A stretch of DNA of 64,000 bases from Himantopus leucocephalus (lineage: Eukaryota > Chordata > Aves > Charadriiformes > Recurvirostridae), in the NCBI GenBank assembly GCA_003993805.1, contig RSEF01000004.1, positions 75,861,670 through 75,925,669 of the forward strand. Reading direction: 5' to 3'. Below are positions 10,267 to 21,691 of this stretch, piece after piece. The notes under the pieces are model-generated. The model ran no database searches and was not told where the DNA came from. It saw only the letters and a program-made list of their open reading frames with translations. A program made the translations under genes and the position numbers. The number at the start of each line of letters is the position of its first letter. Position 1 is the first letter of the stretch.

Positions 10267-13200
10267 GTATTAAACGTTGGGAACTAATACTGAAAGTGGT
10301 ATGGTGTGAAGTAAGTGAAGGTAATCAGTAAAGATAAATGGAAGTTGAAAATGTATCGGTTCTGTGTGAAAACTCATTTTTCAATATCAAAAGTTCCTAC
10401 AGAAATCTGCAAAAATTATATTTGATCACTCAGTTAATGATAAATTGGTAAAGGCTAAATTATTGACAAAATTCTTATTTAATTGTTTATTTAGACTTTG
10501 TAATTAGAGTAGATGTTGAAGTAACAACTACTGAGTGGAGGTGGCATCACTGGTCCAAGAAATAAAACATCTGCATATTAATTTTTGGCAATAAATGATG
10601 GTTCAGACTCGGTGGTAATGTGCTTATTACCCAAAAGAAACAAACGCTGCTAGCAGCTGCATCAGTAGAATAACTACAGTGCTTCCTTATGTGTGCTGCC
10701 CTGTACTGCATGCATGTATAAGGTGACTGCTTACTAAATACTTCTCTGATAGATCAGTGGAGCTTTGGCTAATAGGAATGGAGGCACATGAAAATGCTTG
10801 TGTTGCAGGGATACATGGTAGGTCACTAAGCCAGGAGGCTGGGGTTTTCTTGTGAGTCATTAAACTTAAGTTAATTGCTTCAGGTACCCCATTAAGCATG
10901 TCAAAAACGTGTCTGACATGGTTTTGGAATGCATCCCTAACTAAAAAAGAAAGGGATTCTGGGGTGACAAAATAAAGGCACTGGATTTGATGAAAATGAA
11001 CAAAGTGCACAGTGTCAAACTTTCTGTATGCCAAGAGACAAAAAAGTCCTGTTGTGTCAGCCCAGTCCTGTTTCAAACTCTCAGTAACTTCAAACATAAA
11101 AGGGAAACGCACACATGGAAATTGGGTATGTTTAAAAATGTAACAAGACCCAAAACACATCAAGTGTCTTGAGGTTAAATTCTGAAAGGCCAAGGTGCAA
11201 GACGTGGCCTTTTCTTTATATCCGGTTGTTTATTCATTAAGAAAACATTCTCTAATTGTATCAATTTAGAAAGGAAGACAAAGTTAGAGAGGTGGTATGC
11301 AATGAGATGCTTCCTCCCAAACTTTACTGGCAGCACAGGTATGACTATTGAACCAAGCAGATGTATTTGTCTGGACTCTGTGCCTCATGGTCGAACTATA
11401 CTGAATTTTTTGGAACCGTTGCCATGGAGGAAGAAAGACTTGGAGATGTGGTATGCTTCCAAGTGTTTAAAAAGCTGTGGAAGGTAATGAAGTAAATTGT
11501 TCTTTTTGCTCAGTGGGTAAGAAGGTAAATAGTAGACTAATTTGCAAGGAGGTGGAGTTCAGGTTTCAAAAATTAAGAAGATGGAAAAAGCTGTTGTATC
11601 TTTATTGCTGGACATTTGTAAGGCCAGACTGGACAAAGGACAAATGCTTGTTAAAGCCAGCGTAAATACAGCTCGCCCTTCCTTGGAGGTGGGTGATGAG
11701 ATGTAAGGTTTTTTGTTTTGCTTTTTGTTCTGTGGCAAATTTTGGCAAATCACAGCTTTCTAGCAGCAGCTGTCTCACTGCTGGTCTGTAGGATCTACAG
11801 ATGTTGGTGAAAGACAAACTTTACTCTTATTTTCTGTTTCAGAATTATGTCCTGGTGCTCAGGGATATTTTTTTTGTTGTGGGTTTTTTTCCTTTCTTCC
11901 CTTTTAAAAAATCAATATTATCTAAAGGCAATAGGAAATAACCTCTTCACTGGCTGCATTGGCATTTTCTTGCCCAGCTAATTGTTTTGTTACTCCTGTA
12001 ACAGTTTTTTTTTTCTTTTCTACATCTCTAATGGTAGCATGATCAGACTGTTTGTAATATGATTTTTGGCTTAAAGGCAGACTAGTTATCTCTTCTTTAA
12101 ACATTAGAAATAAAAAGAAAAGGGCATATATAAAAATAAAGTTAATTCCGGTGCACTTCGATTTAAAAAAAAAAAAAAGCATCTTTTGAAATAATTCTAA
12201 AAATGTTTTGTAGTCTAGTTTTCTTTCTAATTTGTTTTTCCTCTCCTAAATAAAAAAGCTGTTCCCTACAGTTACCTAAAAGTTGTTCTCTAAATTTAAA
12301 ACATTACTACTTTAATCTAAAAATAAGCTGTTCTCTAGAGAGATATGATAGGTTAGCTATAAAAAAATTAAATGTCCATCTATGGCAGCTTTTTACTGTA
12401 GAACTTCTCTTAGGATTAAAGTATTGCCCTTTCTGAAAACAAATGTTCTAATAGCACAAAAATGGCTCCACGGAATCTGTTGTAAAGGTCTCTCCAGTCC
12501 AACAGAACTGTTTTGTAAATCATCTGGGAAACTAGCCAGGCCTGTTTGATGTGCACTACAAAAAATAAACAGATCTTGCTATGATACTGTTTCCTGGCAT
12601 GGCTCTAGATCAGTTTTTGTCCAATGCGATGAAAAGCTGTTCACATGTAAACAAGTAGTAGTTAGACCTTTACTTCAATTACTTATTTCAAACTTCTAAT
12701 AAATTACTATAGCTTAATTTACTGAAACTGAACAGATAAGCAGCATTTAAGACTGCTGTGCCTCCAGCCAAGAAATTTATGATAAAAAGTGTATAGTTGT
12801 GGAGAACTTGCCTCAGATCTTCAGATGCAGAGGAAGAAGGCAGACACAAGTGTGTGTTTAACTGCTGCCAGAAAAGGTTTGTTCCAGCATTTGGAGGCGG
12901 TACTCTTGTGCTTTGTGGCCTGACTTTAACTGCAGTTACTGAGAGTTCCTGCATGAGATGGAATTCCTGAGTTGGGCAGTACCTGAATGACATAATATTG
13001 CTGGTTGCTTGTGTTCACTGCTACTCTAAAGTTCAGGGCTTTTTTTCCCCTGCAATGACGTGCTCTTAGTATTTTCTTGAAGTGACCTCAACAGTGTTTC
13101 AGCTTATCCTAGTGTCTTGCTGACTGCATCATTTGAAGTTGTAGTATGTCGTCTTCATGTCTCCAAGGTCCACGTTCTCAGCAGACTCCATTTCATCAGT

Positions 13201-13641
13201 TAAGTTTATTTACAATATGCTTAGTGGCACATAAAAAAGTAGTTGATATAGAGCTGATAGTTGAAGTCAAAATTTTGAGTTGACCTCTCGGGCGGCCATT
13301 GTAAGCTACTGGATAAACAAAAACTTAAGGCACTGGTGCACTGAAGCTACGTAACATTTTCCATTCCTAGTATCCTTCTCAAAGCTGTGTGTGCTTTGCA
13401 CTGTGATGTGATTTGTCAGTTTGTCCATGTGTTTGTCCATCCTTTTCATGAGTACCAGCTGAATTTTTAGTTCCTCCCCTTTAGGATATCACATGCTAAA
13501 CTTGAAATGCACAGCAACCACTTCATGCGATTGTGGCATTATTTTCCATTTCGGAGCATCTGCTGACTTTTTAATTGGCATGTTCATCCTAAAACTAATT
13601 TTGCTATTTGGGCTTATTTTTAGAATTGTTTTCTTTTGCAG
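10267..13641 (+). other. RELL1: RELL1 intron 6, inside the 3'UTR
   Basis: Predicted intron of 3.4 kb between CAG|GTATTA and ttttgcAG. It contains chance ORFs on both strands (the longest is 168 codons, minus strand, 10687-11193) with no recognisable domain. A short stretch near 12490-12510 faintly resembles a CR1 3' end but is too short to call. Confidence 0.65.
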
Positions 13642-16150
13642 GTGGAACCTCTAGAAGAATCTTGTCTACTAGCACTTTGGAGAAAACTGAAAACTCCCAA
13701 GAGATGCATACTATTTAAGGAAATGTATTTATGGCACTGTAGCATTTTACAAGTTCTGTGATGGCATCCATGCAAGGTTAAACACTTAATGGTTTTTCAC
13801 TAGTAAAATCAGTAAGATTTAGACGCTTAAATGCTGTTGAGCTGCGTGGACCTCACACCAAATGTTGGGCTTCATCTTGGAAAGAAAAATTACATATACG
13901 TTTTTGGACAGGAAAGGTAAAAGCCTTATCAAAGAATCTTAATTTTTTTGTACTTAGTCAAGCATTTTTAATGAGCACAATATTATGAGTAATATGATTA
14001 CTCTATGGATAGACTGTGTTCACCCCTCTGGTGTATCTGGATTTTTCTCCTCTGTTCTTCCCCTCCAGAATTTACAAGTGTTTGCTGAAGATAAAAGCCA
14101 GCCTTTGGAAGATGAAAATATACCTTTAATGTGACTGCTAGTAGCCAAGCAAAGCATACAAGGAAATAATTGTCGGCCAAAATCTGCATGTGTGCCTTTA
14201 GTACATAAGCCCTCAGGCTCTGTGAAGGGTACTTCATAGTACAGAGTGGTTTAGCTATATGCAGATGTTAAATTAAATTGCACTCTTCCCCCCCTTACAC
14301 TTAACGTAGGCTGAAGAGCGTCTTTTTCTATGCAATTGGGTGAGCTCTTGGGAAGGTTACTTTCCTCAAGGCCACTTGTTCTCTTGCCTTCTTGTAACTA
14401 CTCACTCATATTTGAAAAATGCCTGATAGTTTTGCATTTCTCTTTTGTTTTTACCCACAGGTTCCTTATTAAGCTAAGGCAACATATTTCAGCCATTAGA
14501 TAAGGATATGGAATATTTGGCATTAAAAACTTACGGAGTATATACTAAAGTACTTCAGAGTGGCTTTATTGGACTGAGGGTAGCCGTTTTCATTGGCACC
14601 AAATCTTAAGCCAGGGTCACTCCTTTCATATTTTAGGAGTGACTTACTGCTAAAAATATCAGTGATGGCTTTGTGATGTTAATTCTTTGTTTCTACTTAT
14701 GATCTCTGCTTTGTCCTGTTACTTGTTTTTGGGAGGGAAATCTTTGCAATACTTCAGCAAATTTTGCTGTGTAATAGAAACTGAAAAATAACATTTGTTC
14801 TGAGTGCCTAAGAATACAAGCTCTAATGTAATGCATTTTAGTAGAGATTGCACTATATTCTGAGAATGAACTCAATGCAAATCAGTGTTTGTTTTGGAAT
14901 TGATTTGTTTTAAATGAATACTTTCAATACCTTTTAGTCCGAGTGCTCTAAACTGTGTTTCTCCTTCATATCTGAGAATCGGGTTTCTTCATCAGTTTAT
15001 GCACTGTTAACAATCGATGTGTACAAAGATAAAAATTGATCTTCTTGTTTATGTGTTAGACGCTCCCACATCTTGTCAGGAAATATTGAGTTTATTTCAC
15101 TCCTGCTGAAAGTATGTGCTGCTGATGGTCTTCCTTCTATTTGTGTCCACAAGCTACTGACTGGACCTATCAATATATACTTCTCTCTGATGCTATATTT
15201 GCCAAAAAAAACCCAACCCCACCACCCACCAAAGCTCTGAAAAGAATAAATGGTTTATTGTTGCTTTTAAAATGGATATTTTTAGAGATAATTGTCCATC
15301 CTTGAGAACCCAAAATAACTGTTTGGCCAGGACTGGAACACGAGTGTGTAGCATCCTTGCTTCCATTAATTTAAACCTGGCTTATGAAATCTCTTCAATA
15401 TTTAAGTATAACATAAACACCAAGCTCACATTGCAGGCACACTATTAATATTCTTGAAATTTTTTCTTCTTCAAGCTTCACTTGATTATTTGTATGAAGA
15501 GCTAATGTTTCTAGAAGAATTTAATTAGTATCGGTTATAGTAGCTAGCTTTCAGTTTCCAAGAGATTGAGAGCTGAGTATAAAATGTTACTGGAAAAAGG
15601 GAGTATTGGGTAAAACCAAGCAGTTTCAAATAATTTTCAGAAAGGAGATACACAGTTATAGACTGTCCCAAAAGCTTTAAAAAAAAAATAATTTTTAATA
15701 ATATTGTGTTTTGATACATGATGGATTAGTACTGCAAGTAAATTTGCCAAAAGGATGGAAGACAATTTAAACAGAAATATGTATTTTTTTACTTAATTTA
15801 AAAGTAGTTCTATTTTGATTCCATTGGAAGAATGTAGAACAAAAGAGATGAAAATGTCTTGGATATGTAAAGCATTGTTTACCTGTATAAAATACTTACA
15901 TAAGGTATTATAACACCTGGTATGTGCAAGAATTTAACTTGTGAATTGCTGCTTCAATAAGAGTATTTAGAAACTGTGCCTGTTTCATTGCATTTAACAC
16001 TACACCCTGCTAATTTGTAGGGGTATGGATATTGCCATATTAGTCAGCCTTTCTTAAACTTGCATATCAGATGTATTTTTAACAAAATAGTTTATATACT
16101 TTTGTACTACCAAGCAGTAAATAATAAATAAAACTGATTCTTAAGCTTGC
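13642..16150 (+). other. RELL1: RELL1 3'UTR terminal exon (noncoding)
   Basis: The last coding exon is followed seven bases after the stop by a consensus donor (CAG|GTATTA at 10266/10267). The next strong acceptor on this strand is a T-rich tract ending ttttcttttgcAG at 13640-13641. From there about 2.5 kb of AT-rich sequence without coding potential runs to overlapping AATAAA signals at 16123-16132. I infer that this is the 3'UTR exon; the splice is predicted from signals only. The stop-to-junction distance is far below the roughly 50 nt that would invoke nonsense-mediated decay. Weaker AATAAA sites inside (for example near 15247) may give shorter transcripts. Confidence 0.72.
16123..16132 (+). 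terminator. RELL1: Poly(A) signal of RELL1
   Basis: Two overlapping AATAAA hexamers (16123-16128 and 16127-16132) are followed within 10-30 bases by a T/GT-rich stretch (gcttgcttgtgatttctttg). That is the arrangement expected of a cleavage site near 16145-16155. Further AATAAA hexamers at 17103 and 17116 could be a distal alternative. Confidence 0.7.
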
Positions 16151-16159
16151 TTGTGATTT

Positions 16160-19100
16160 CTTTGAGCCTGCATCCATTGTGTGAAGTGGAACCTTTGCAC
16201 AGTCATAATGTATAATGCGATCTCTTCTCATCTTAAGTTTTTCTTTATGGTGGTAGTGAAAAGAGTAGGTTGTTTTGTGATGTACTTAAGAGCAGTTTTA
16301 TCTTCTTGAGAAAGAACAATTGCAAGTGTTACTTTATTTCCATATTTTATATGGGAAAGAAGAAAAATCTACGCTTTAATCCAAGCTGGTATCTGATTAG
16401 ATTAAGGACCTTTTACCTTTAAAGTATCAAGACTTTTACCTTGTTATTATATTTGACATTGAGCTTTTAAAAAATAGACAACATGCTTTTTATTCTCAAT
16501 TGTTTTCACAAGGTATGGAATGAAAAATTGCAAATTACAGGAAGCTCTTTGCAGTTGTTTCCTCTCAGCCTGTGTCCCTCTGTGATATTACAATGCTTAA
16601 TTTGTTACATTAAGTTCTCAAAGATGACTGTGATCTGTAAATGGCATTAAAAATTAGTTTTGTTGTATGAATAGAGTGAAGGAGGCTCAAAGCAAGTTGT
16701 TGCGGCCAGTTGAGGTGTAGTTATCAGTGTACCATCCTGTTTGCAATTTTTTGCTCTTTATTTCAGTGTTCCTAGCTGCATTACACAAGGTCTGTTTTGA
16801 GGTCTGTATCTGAATTTTAGAGATTTGTATTCAGAATTTAAAGAAAATTAAAAGAAAAAATCCCTAAGGCCTTAATTTTTAAAGAGAACTGAGACACTGC
16901 TGATTCTGGAAATGGAACACACTTTGATTCTCATTTTCAGGGATGTTTTTTGTTCCTTTGTTCTTCTACATTACAAAATAACCTGAAAGTAATATATCTT
17001 ACTACTTGTTCCCTTAGCATTTTCCCCCGCGCCCTCTTTTCCTTCACTTTCTAATGTATACCGTAACAATTTCAGGTTCTATTGAAATTAATACTGAATG
17101 CAAATAAACCATATCAATAAACTTTGCCAGAAAACATAAGGATAGAAGACTAATTTTATGTAAAACACAATTTTTATAATATGTGCGTATATTGAAATAC
17201 AAGAGGATTGCTGTATAAAGTTTAAGAAATTCTCTTATGACTGGACTGATGTAGAGAAGTCCTCAAAAGAAATGTGAATAACTTTTTCCAGATGGATTTT
17301 TTTCTTGCATGGATAATACCTCTGTTATTTTTCCCCAATACAGACACTTTATTCCAAAATTCAGGAAACTACCTCGTGCTGCTGTAGCAAAACAAATGAG
17401 GGAGCTGCTTCTATCTGTAATAAAATCTGATTGTACATGTAAAGAGCACAGAGCACATGTGCAATGTATTTTTGAAACATGGTAAGGATTAAAGTATTTC
17501 TTCTCTTATTTCTGAATCTCTTTATAAACAACCTCATTTGAAAAGCATGCCACAGTGTACTTAGTAGCTCGTTGCTCTTTTCTTTCTGAACTGTCTCCCT
17601 ATTTTTCACAGGTACAGAAACGTTGAGAAAATTGGTACCTTATATGATCCCTGTATTCACAACTGTTTCGTGTGTCACTTGTGGAAAGACAGTGTCATTT
17701 CAGCCAGCTGGTGTTGTGTAAAGGAAAAAAAAAAAGCTAAAGCACAGGTGCTTTTTGTGTTACTTCAAGTGTGTGGGTAGGTGCTGCAGGTATGCACTCT
17801 CTGCAGAAATGATCCCAGGCCATTCCAGCACTCCTGAAGTGCCTGTGTGCACACAGCTTGGAGCGGGAGCATCGCTTGAGCCTGCTGGAGAGAGGCGGCT
17901 GCTGCTGGTACTGGGTGGCAGAGTCAAACTGAAAGGCACAGAAGGGGGGAGATGGACACTAAAAAGCATGATAGGAGATGACGGGGTTTGGGGGGGGAAA
18001 GGGTGTCTGGTAAGTTTATTTGGGTTTGTGTTTTGATTGTGATTTTGGTTTTTTTCTCCCCACAAATTAATTGTGTTTGTACTTACTGCATACTGATACA
18101 AAATGATGTGGGTTAAAAGTGCCTTTTTGTGAGATTATTCATCTCTTGATGAGAGGTGGATGTATGGTCTATTCTAGTTGGGTAACGCTGAAAGTGTTGG
18201 AACAGGGTTGGAACATGAGCATGTCTCTGCGAAGGAATGAGGCTTCCTGGATGTTTAATGGATGTTGAGTACTCCCACCTGTGCCCTGGATGTGGTTTGC
18301 AGTGCTAACCAAGTTGTACCTGTTAAACTAGGGTTTCTGTGCACATTAGGCCTCCTCTTTCCTTTTGCCTGCTAAGGGTGTAATAATACTGCTAGTGGAT
18401 AAACAAGGAACAGACTGGTTAAGCCTTGGCTATCTAATATGAATGAACAATGTGTAAGATTCGGCCAGATAAAGATGGATTTAGATTTAATTCTTTTCTC
18501 AGTGTTTTGCAAAGTTCTGTATTTGGGAATTTTGTTTGAGGGGAGTTTCCACTTCGGCCCAAAGTACTGGCAGATGCTGGGTGCAATTTCTTCACTCTTG
18601 TTTTCTGCATCCTTGTTGATTTTTTTTTTTATTTTTTCTTCCTCTCCAGTTGTAGAGGATGTGCTGGTCTATTTACTCTTGCCATAATTTGATTGTATCT
18701 TTTGCTCTGGACGCACTGTTTTGTCTCCTCTCTGCACCACCTGTGGCATGGCTGGCTGATTTTTTTCAGCTACTGCTCTACAGAGCTGCAAGGCACCCAG
18801 TCAGCCTTGGAGCTGTGTTCCTGGCAGGTTAAGATCATCTAGTGAGGCAAAACTAAAAGGGTAAATACGGTGAGATGAGGAAAGGGAAGGTACCAAGTCA
18901 TCTGTGATGTGGATGGTCCGTAGCCCAGAGCCTGTGACGTGGGTACTGCTTGGCCATCCGCTTCTGGACATGCGGTCAGGCGTGCTTTGTCTTGGTCTGT
19001 GTTGAGTCTCTGCAGAGTAGACCTGGTGTATCTTAGCTGAAACACTTCTTAAATTCTATCTGTGCAGCCCCTAGTGCTGTAGAGATGCAACGGCATCAAG

Positions 19101-21437
19101 TTTAGCTGCAGCGTAGCTGCCTTGTACAAAGGAAGATATAACAGCAAATGTATTTTTATATCAATGTAGCCCCTTGCTTTTATATGTATAAACCCTCTGT
19201 TTTTCCCTCTGCTTCCCTTGTTAGCTGTTTCCTTGCCTATTTTCAGTTAGTCATCCCAGTCTTGTTTCTTGTGGCTGTAGAGTTGTTAAGTATGCAGCAG
19301 TGGTGCACGGGAGGCACTCATGCTTGTCCCATGCAGTTGTGTTGGTGGTCTTGAAATGGTGGTCGTGGGGAATAGAGAGCACTTGTTTCAGTAAACTTCT
19401 CATAGCTGTCGGCATGCAGTGAAACAGCCACTTTGCTGTTGCAAAACAACTAACAAACCCAGCTGATACCCACTGGCACTGATGGCAGAGGGGCAGGTAT
19501 GGAGAGGAGGCAGCAATGGGAGTATGAAAGACTTGGGAAGATGGGAGAAAAACTGAAAAAAGTAGTGATAGTCAAGGTAGCAGCAGTTTGGGACAAACGT
19601 CTCTTACTGTCCTAAAAAATTAGCCATTGCTGCATGGGTGTCACTCTATATCCAGCTAGATAACCAGGTATTATGGTGTGATTTTTTGCATTGAGCAGAT
19701 AGTATTTTGAAATTATCATATTAAAATAGTGAGTATTTAATTACTGGCCTTCAGTATTTTAATTTACAGTCAAAATAATTATCCTTTAAAAGCAGCAATC
19801 TTAGGAGACTGTTAAGTTAAAATACCCATAGTATTTCCCAAATCTTATTTTTTAAGGATTCTACATACCTGTGTGTGTATATGCATGTGCACACATGTAC
19901 ACGCATAGAGAGAAAAGAGAGGAATGTAACATTTTCTGTCAGCTGTGAGCAGGTATGGCATTGAGCAGCTGAAATACATATCTGCTGGCAGCAGAGGGAG
20001 CTATTGAAGCTTTTATCGATCACGCAAAAAGCTTTCGGCCGTATGTTAGTGTAAAAAAAAAAAAAAATCCATATATTTAAAAGCCCTAATTCAATTTAAT
20101 CAGAGATCTGAGGTGCCTCACTGTTTCTCTGCAATAGCATTCTGCTGCCCTGGGGGTGAGTAGCCACATCTGTGCCCCAGGAAAGGAAAGGGTGAGGTGG
20201 GTGCAAAGGCAGCAGCCTGGAAGTAGCTGCTGCAGTTATTAAAAGGAACAACGTAAACTGCTCCCTAAGCCAAATTTTTAATCAAAGCAATGAGGAAGAA
20301 CAGGATCTTTGTGGCGTATGTCAAAACAATAGCGGTGTGCGTCGGCTGGTAATTAATGCTCATGCATGACTCTGGAAAAGTAATTCCCAGGCAAGATGGA
20401 ATATGTGTATTATTTTGTAGGGCTTTTGATATTTTGTCTTGATTTTGATTAATGTTAGTACAGCTCTCTTTTGCAGATGCTAACTGGATGAGTTTTGTAT
20501 GCAAGTCTGTATAAACAGGAGATTAATCATTTAAAAACTAACAATAACCAAAATCAGACAACGGCATTGTTCTGGCAAAGTATGCTGTATACTTGTTAGA
20601 TTAATCCCTGTGTCGCTTTTATCTACCAAACTGAAATTTGTGGGGATAAAAATCTGTAATATTTCCTTAATTGTGGAAATGGATTCTGGAGAAACTTGTA
20701 CCACTTTTGGCCACAGCAGTGTCTCTTAATATACCATATCTTGTATTGGAAATAGGGAAATTTGCATGGACCTTTATTTTTTTTCTGAAGATTGTAGGGA
20801 AAAACTAATCTGAGGAATGTCTGTAAGTTCATCTGGTATCATGTTGTTTCTGGAAGAGGTTCTCAAATGAGAACTAAAGGAGAGTAAAACTTTATTTAGA
20901 TACCAACCTTTAGACATGAGATGGAAACAACCTAGGTTATTCATTCTTGGCCAGATCCCAACAGCTTGTCCTCAAATACTTAAACAGTATTTTAATCTCA
21001 TTCATACATTCATTTTGCTCTCTAGTTGTCTTGCCTTTGTCACTTACCTTCCTTTCCTTTTGCATAAGTCTAGGTAAGTTACTTGCTATCGCTTGGTACA
21101 GCTTCAGGTGTTAAGAGCAGGGAGATACCGTGTGTGATCACAGATTATTGAAAAATCTGGTCGTGCTTGAGGTTGAAAATGAATAGCTGAGGGTGTTGCC
21201 TTGCTCCTTTCTGCTTCTGCACCCTCATAAAAATCAAGCTAATCTGTAGCTCAGGGTAAATAGAAGGGAGCTCAATGAGCAAACAAATTAAACTGTAGTC
21301 TTCATGTGACATGGTTTTATTGTGGGGTTGGTTCAGTACTTATTATGTCAGGTTGCAGACAACTTATTGGAATGGTGTATTTCCTGAAAGACTTGGGTTT
21401 TTTTCTGTGTTGCTACAGAATAAAATGTTGTTCAGTT
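16160..21437. other. Intergenic sequence downstream of RELL1
   Basis: No protein-coding exon is recognisable on either strand. A GC-richer patch at about 17.75-18.02 kb ends in a good splice donor and is reported separately. A minus-strand AATAAA followed by GTGTCTG near 17340 could end a leftward transcript, but nothing upstream supports one. Confidence 0.6.
17983..18003 (+). other. G-run cluster with quadruplex potential
   Basis: GGGG-TTT-GGGGGGGG-AAA-GGG: the eight-G run can supply two of four G-tracts, giving an intramolecular quadruplex pattern on the + strand. It lies 6 bases upstream of a strong donor-like CTG|GTAAGT. Whether it folds or is transcribed is unknown. Confidence 0.4.
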
Positions 21438-21591
21438 GGTTCGAGTGCACCCTCGTAAGTCTGCAGACGACAACAAGTTAGGTGGGAGGGTCGACCTGCT
21501 CGAGGGTAGGAAGGGTCTACAGAGGGATCTGGAGAGGCTGGATTGCAATGAGGCCAATAGTATGAGGTTCAACAAGGCCAAGTGCTGGGTC
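21438..21591 (+). repeat. CR1 LINE, 5'-truncated, running into an assembly gap
   Basis: An open 50-codon stretch matches the C-terminal part of the CR1 reverse transcriptase [22 protein letters not shown], then LQRDLERLD and [10 protein letters not shown]. It is much closer to the avian CR1 consensus than the other copies here, so it is relatively young. One codon is missing between the two halves (LDCNEANS where LDRWAEANS is usual). The 3' third of the element is not seen because the sequence enters the N run. Confidence 0.9.
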
Positions 21592-21691
21592 NNNNNNNNN
21601 NNNNNNNNNNNNNNNNNNNNNNNNNNNNNNNNNNNNNNNNNNNNNNNNNNNNNNNNNNNNNNNNNNNNNNNNNNNNNNNNNNNNNNNNNNN
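21592..21691. other. Assembly gap (100 N)
   Basis: Exactly 100 Ns, a conventional placeholder for a gap of unknown size. It begins inside a CR1 copy, and the right flank shows no CR1 sequence, so the true missing length probably differs from 100. Confidence 0.95.

Noticed and set aside
10687..11193. 168-codon minus-strand ORF in RELL1 intron 6
   Set aside because: No recognisable domain and no splice or promoter context. One or two ORFs of this length are expected by chance in 64 kb of six-frame sequence.
12480..12520. CR1-like AAGGTCTCTCCAGTCCAAC on the + strand
   Set aside because: Only about 20 bases match and the flanks do not follow the CR1 consensus.
17100..17125. AATAAA hexamers at 17103 and 17116 as the RELL1 end
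   Set aside because: The pair at 16123-16132 has a better downstream element. The later ones may be a distal alternative, but nothing supports them directly.
19860..19910. TG/CA-rich stretch as a microsatellite
   Set aside because: Interrupted and short, with no regular repeat unit longer than a few copies.
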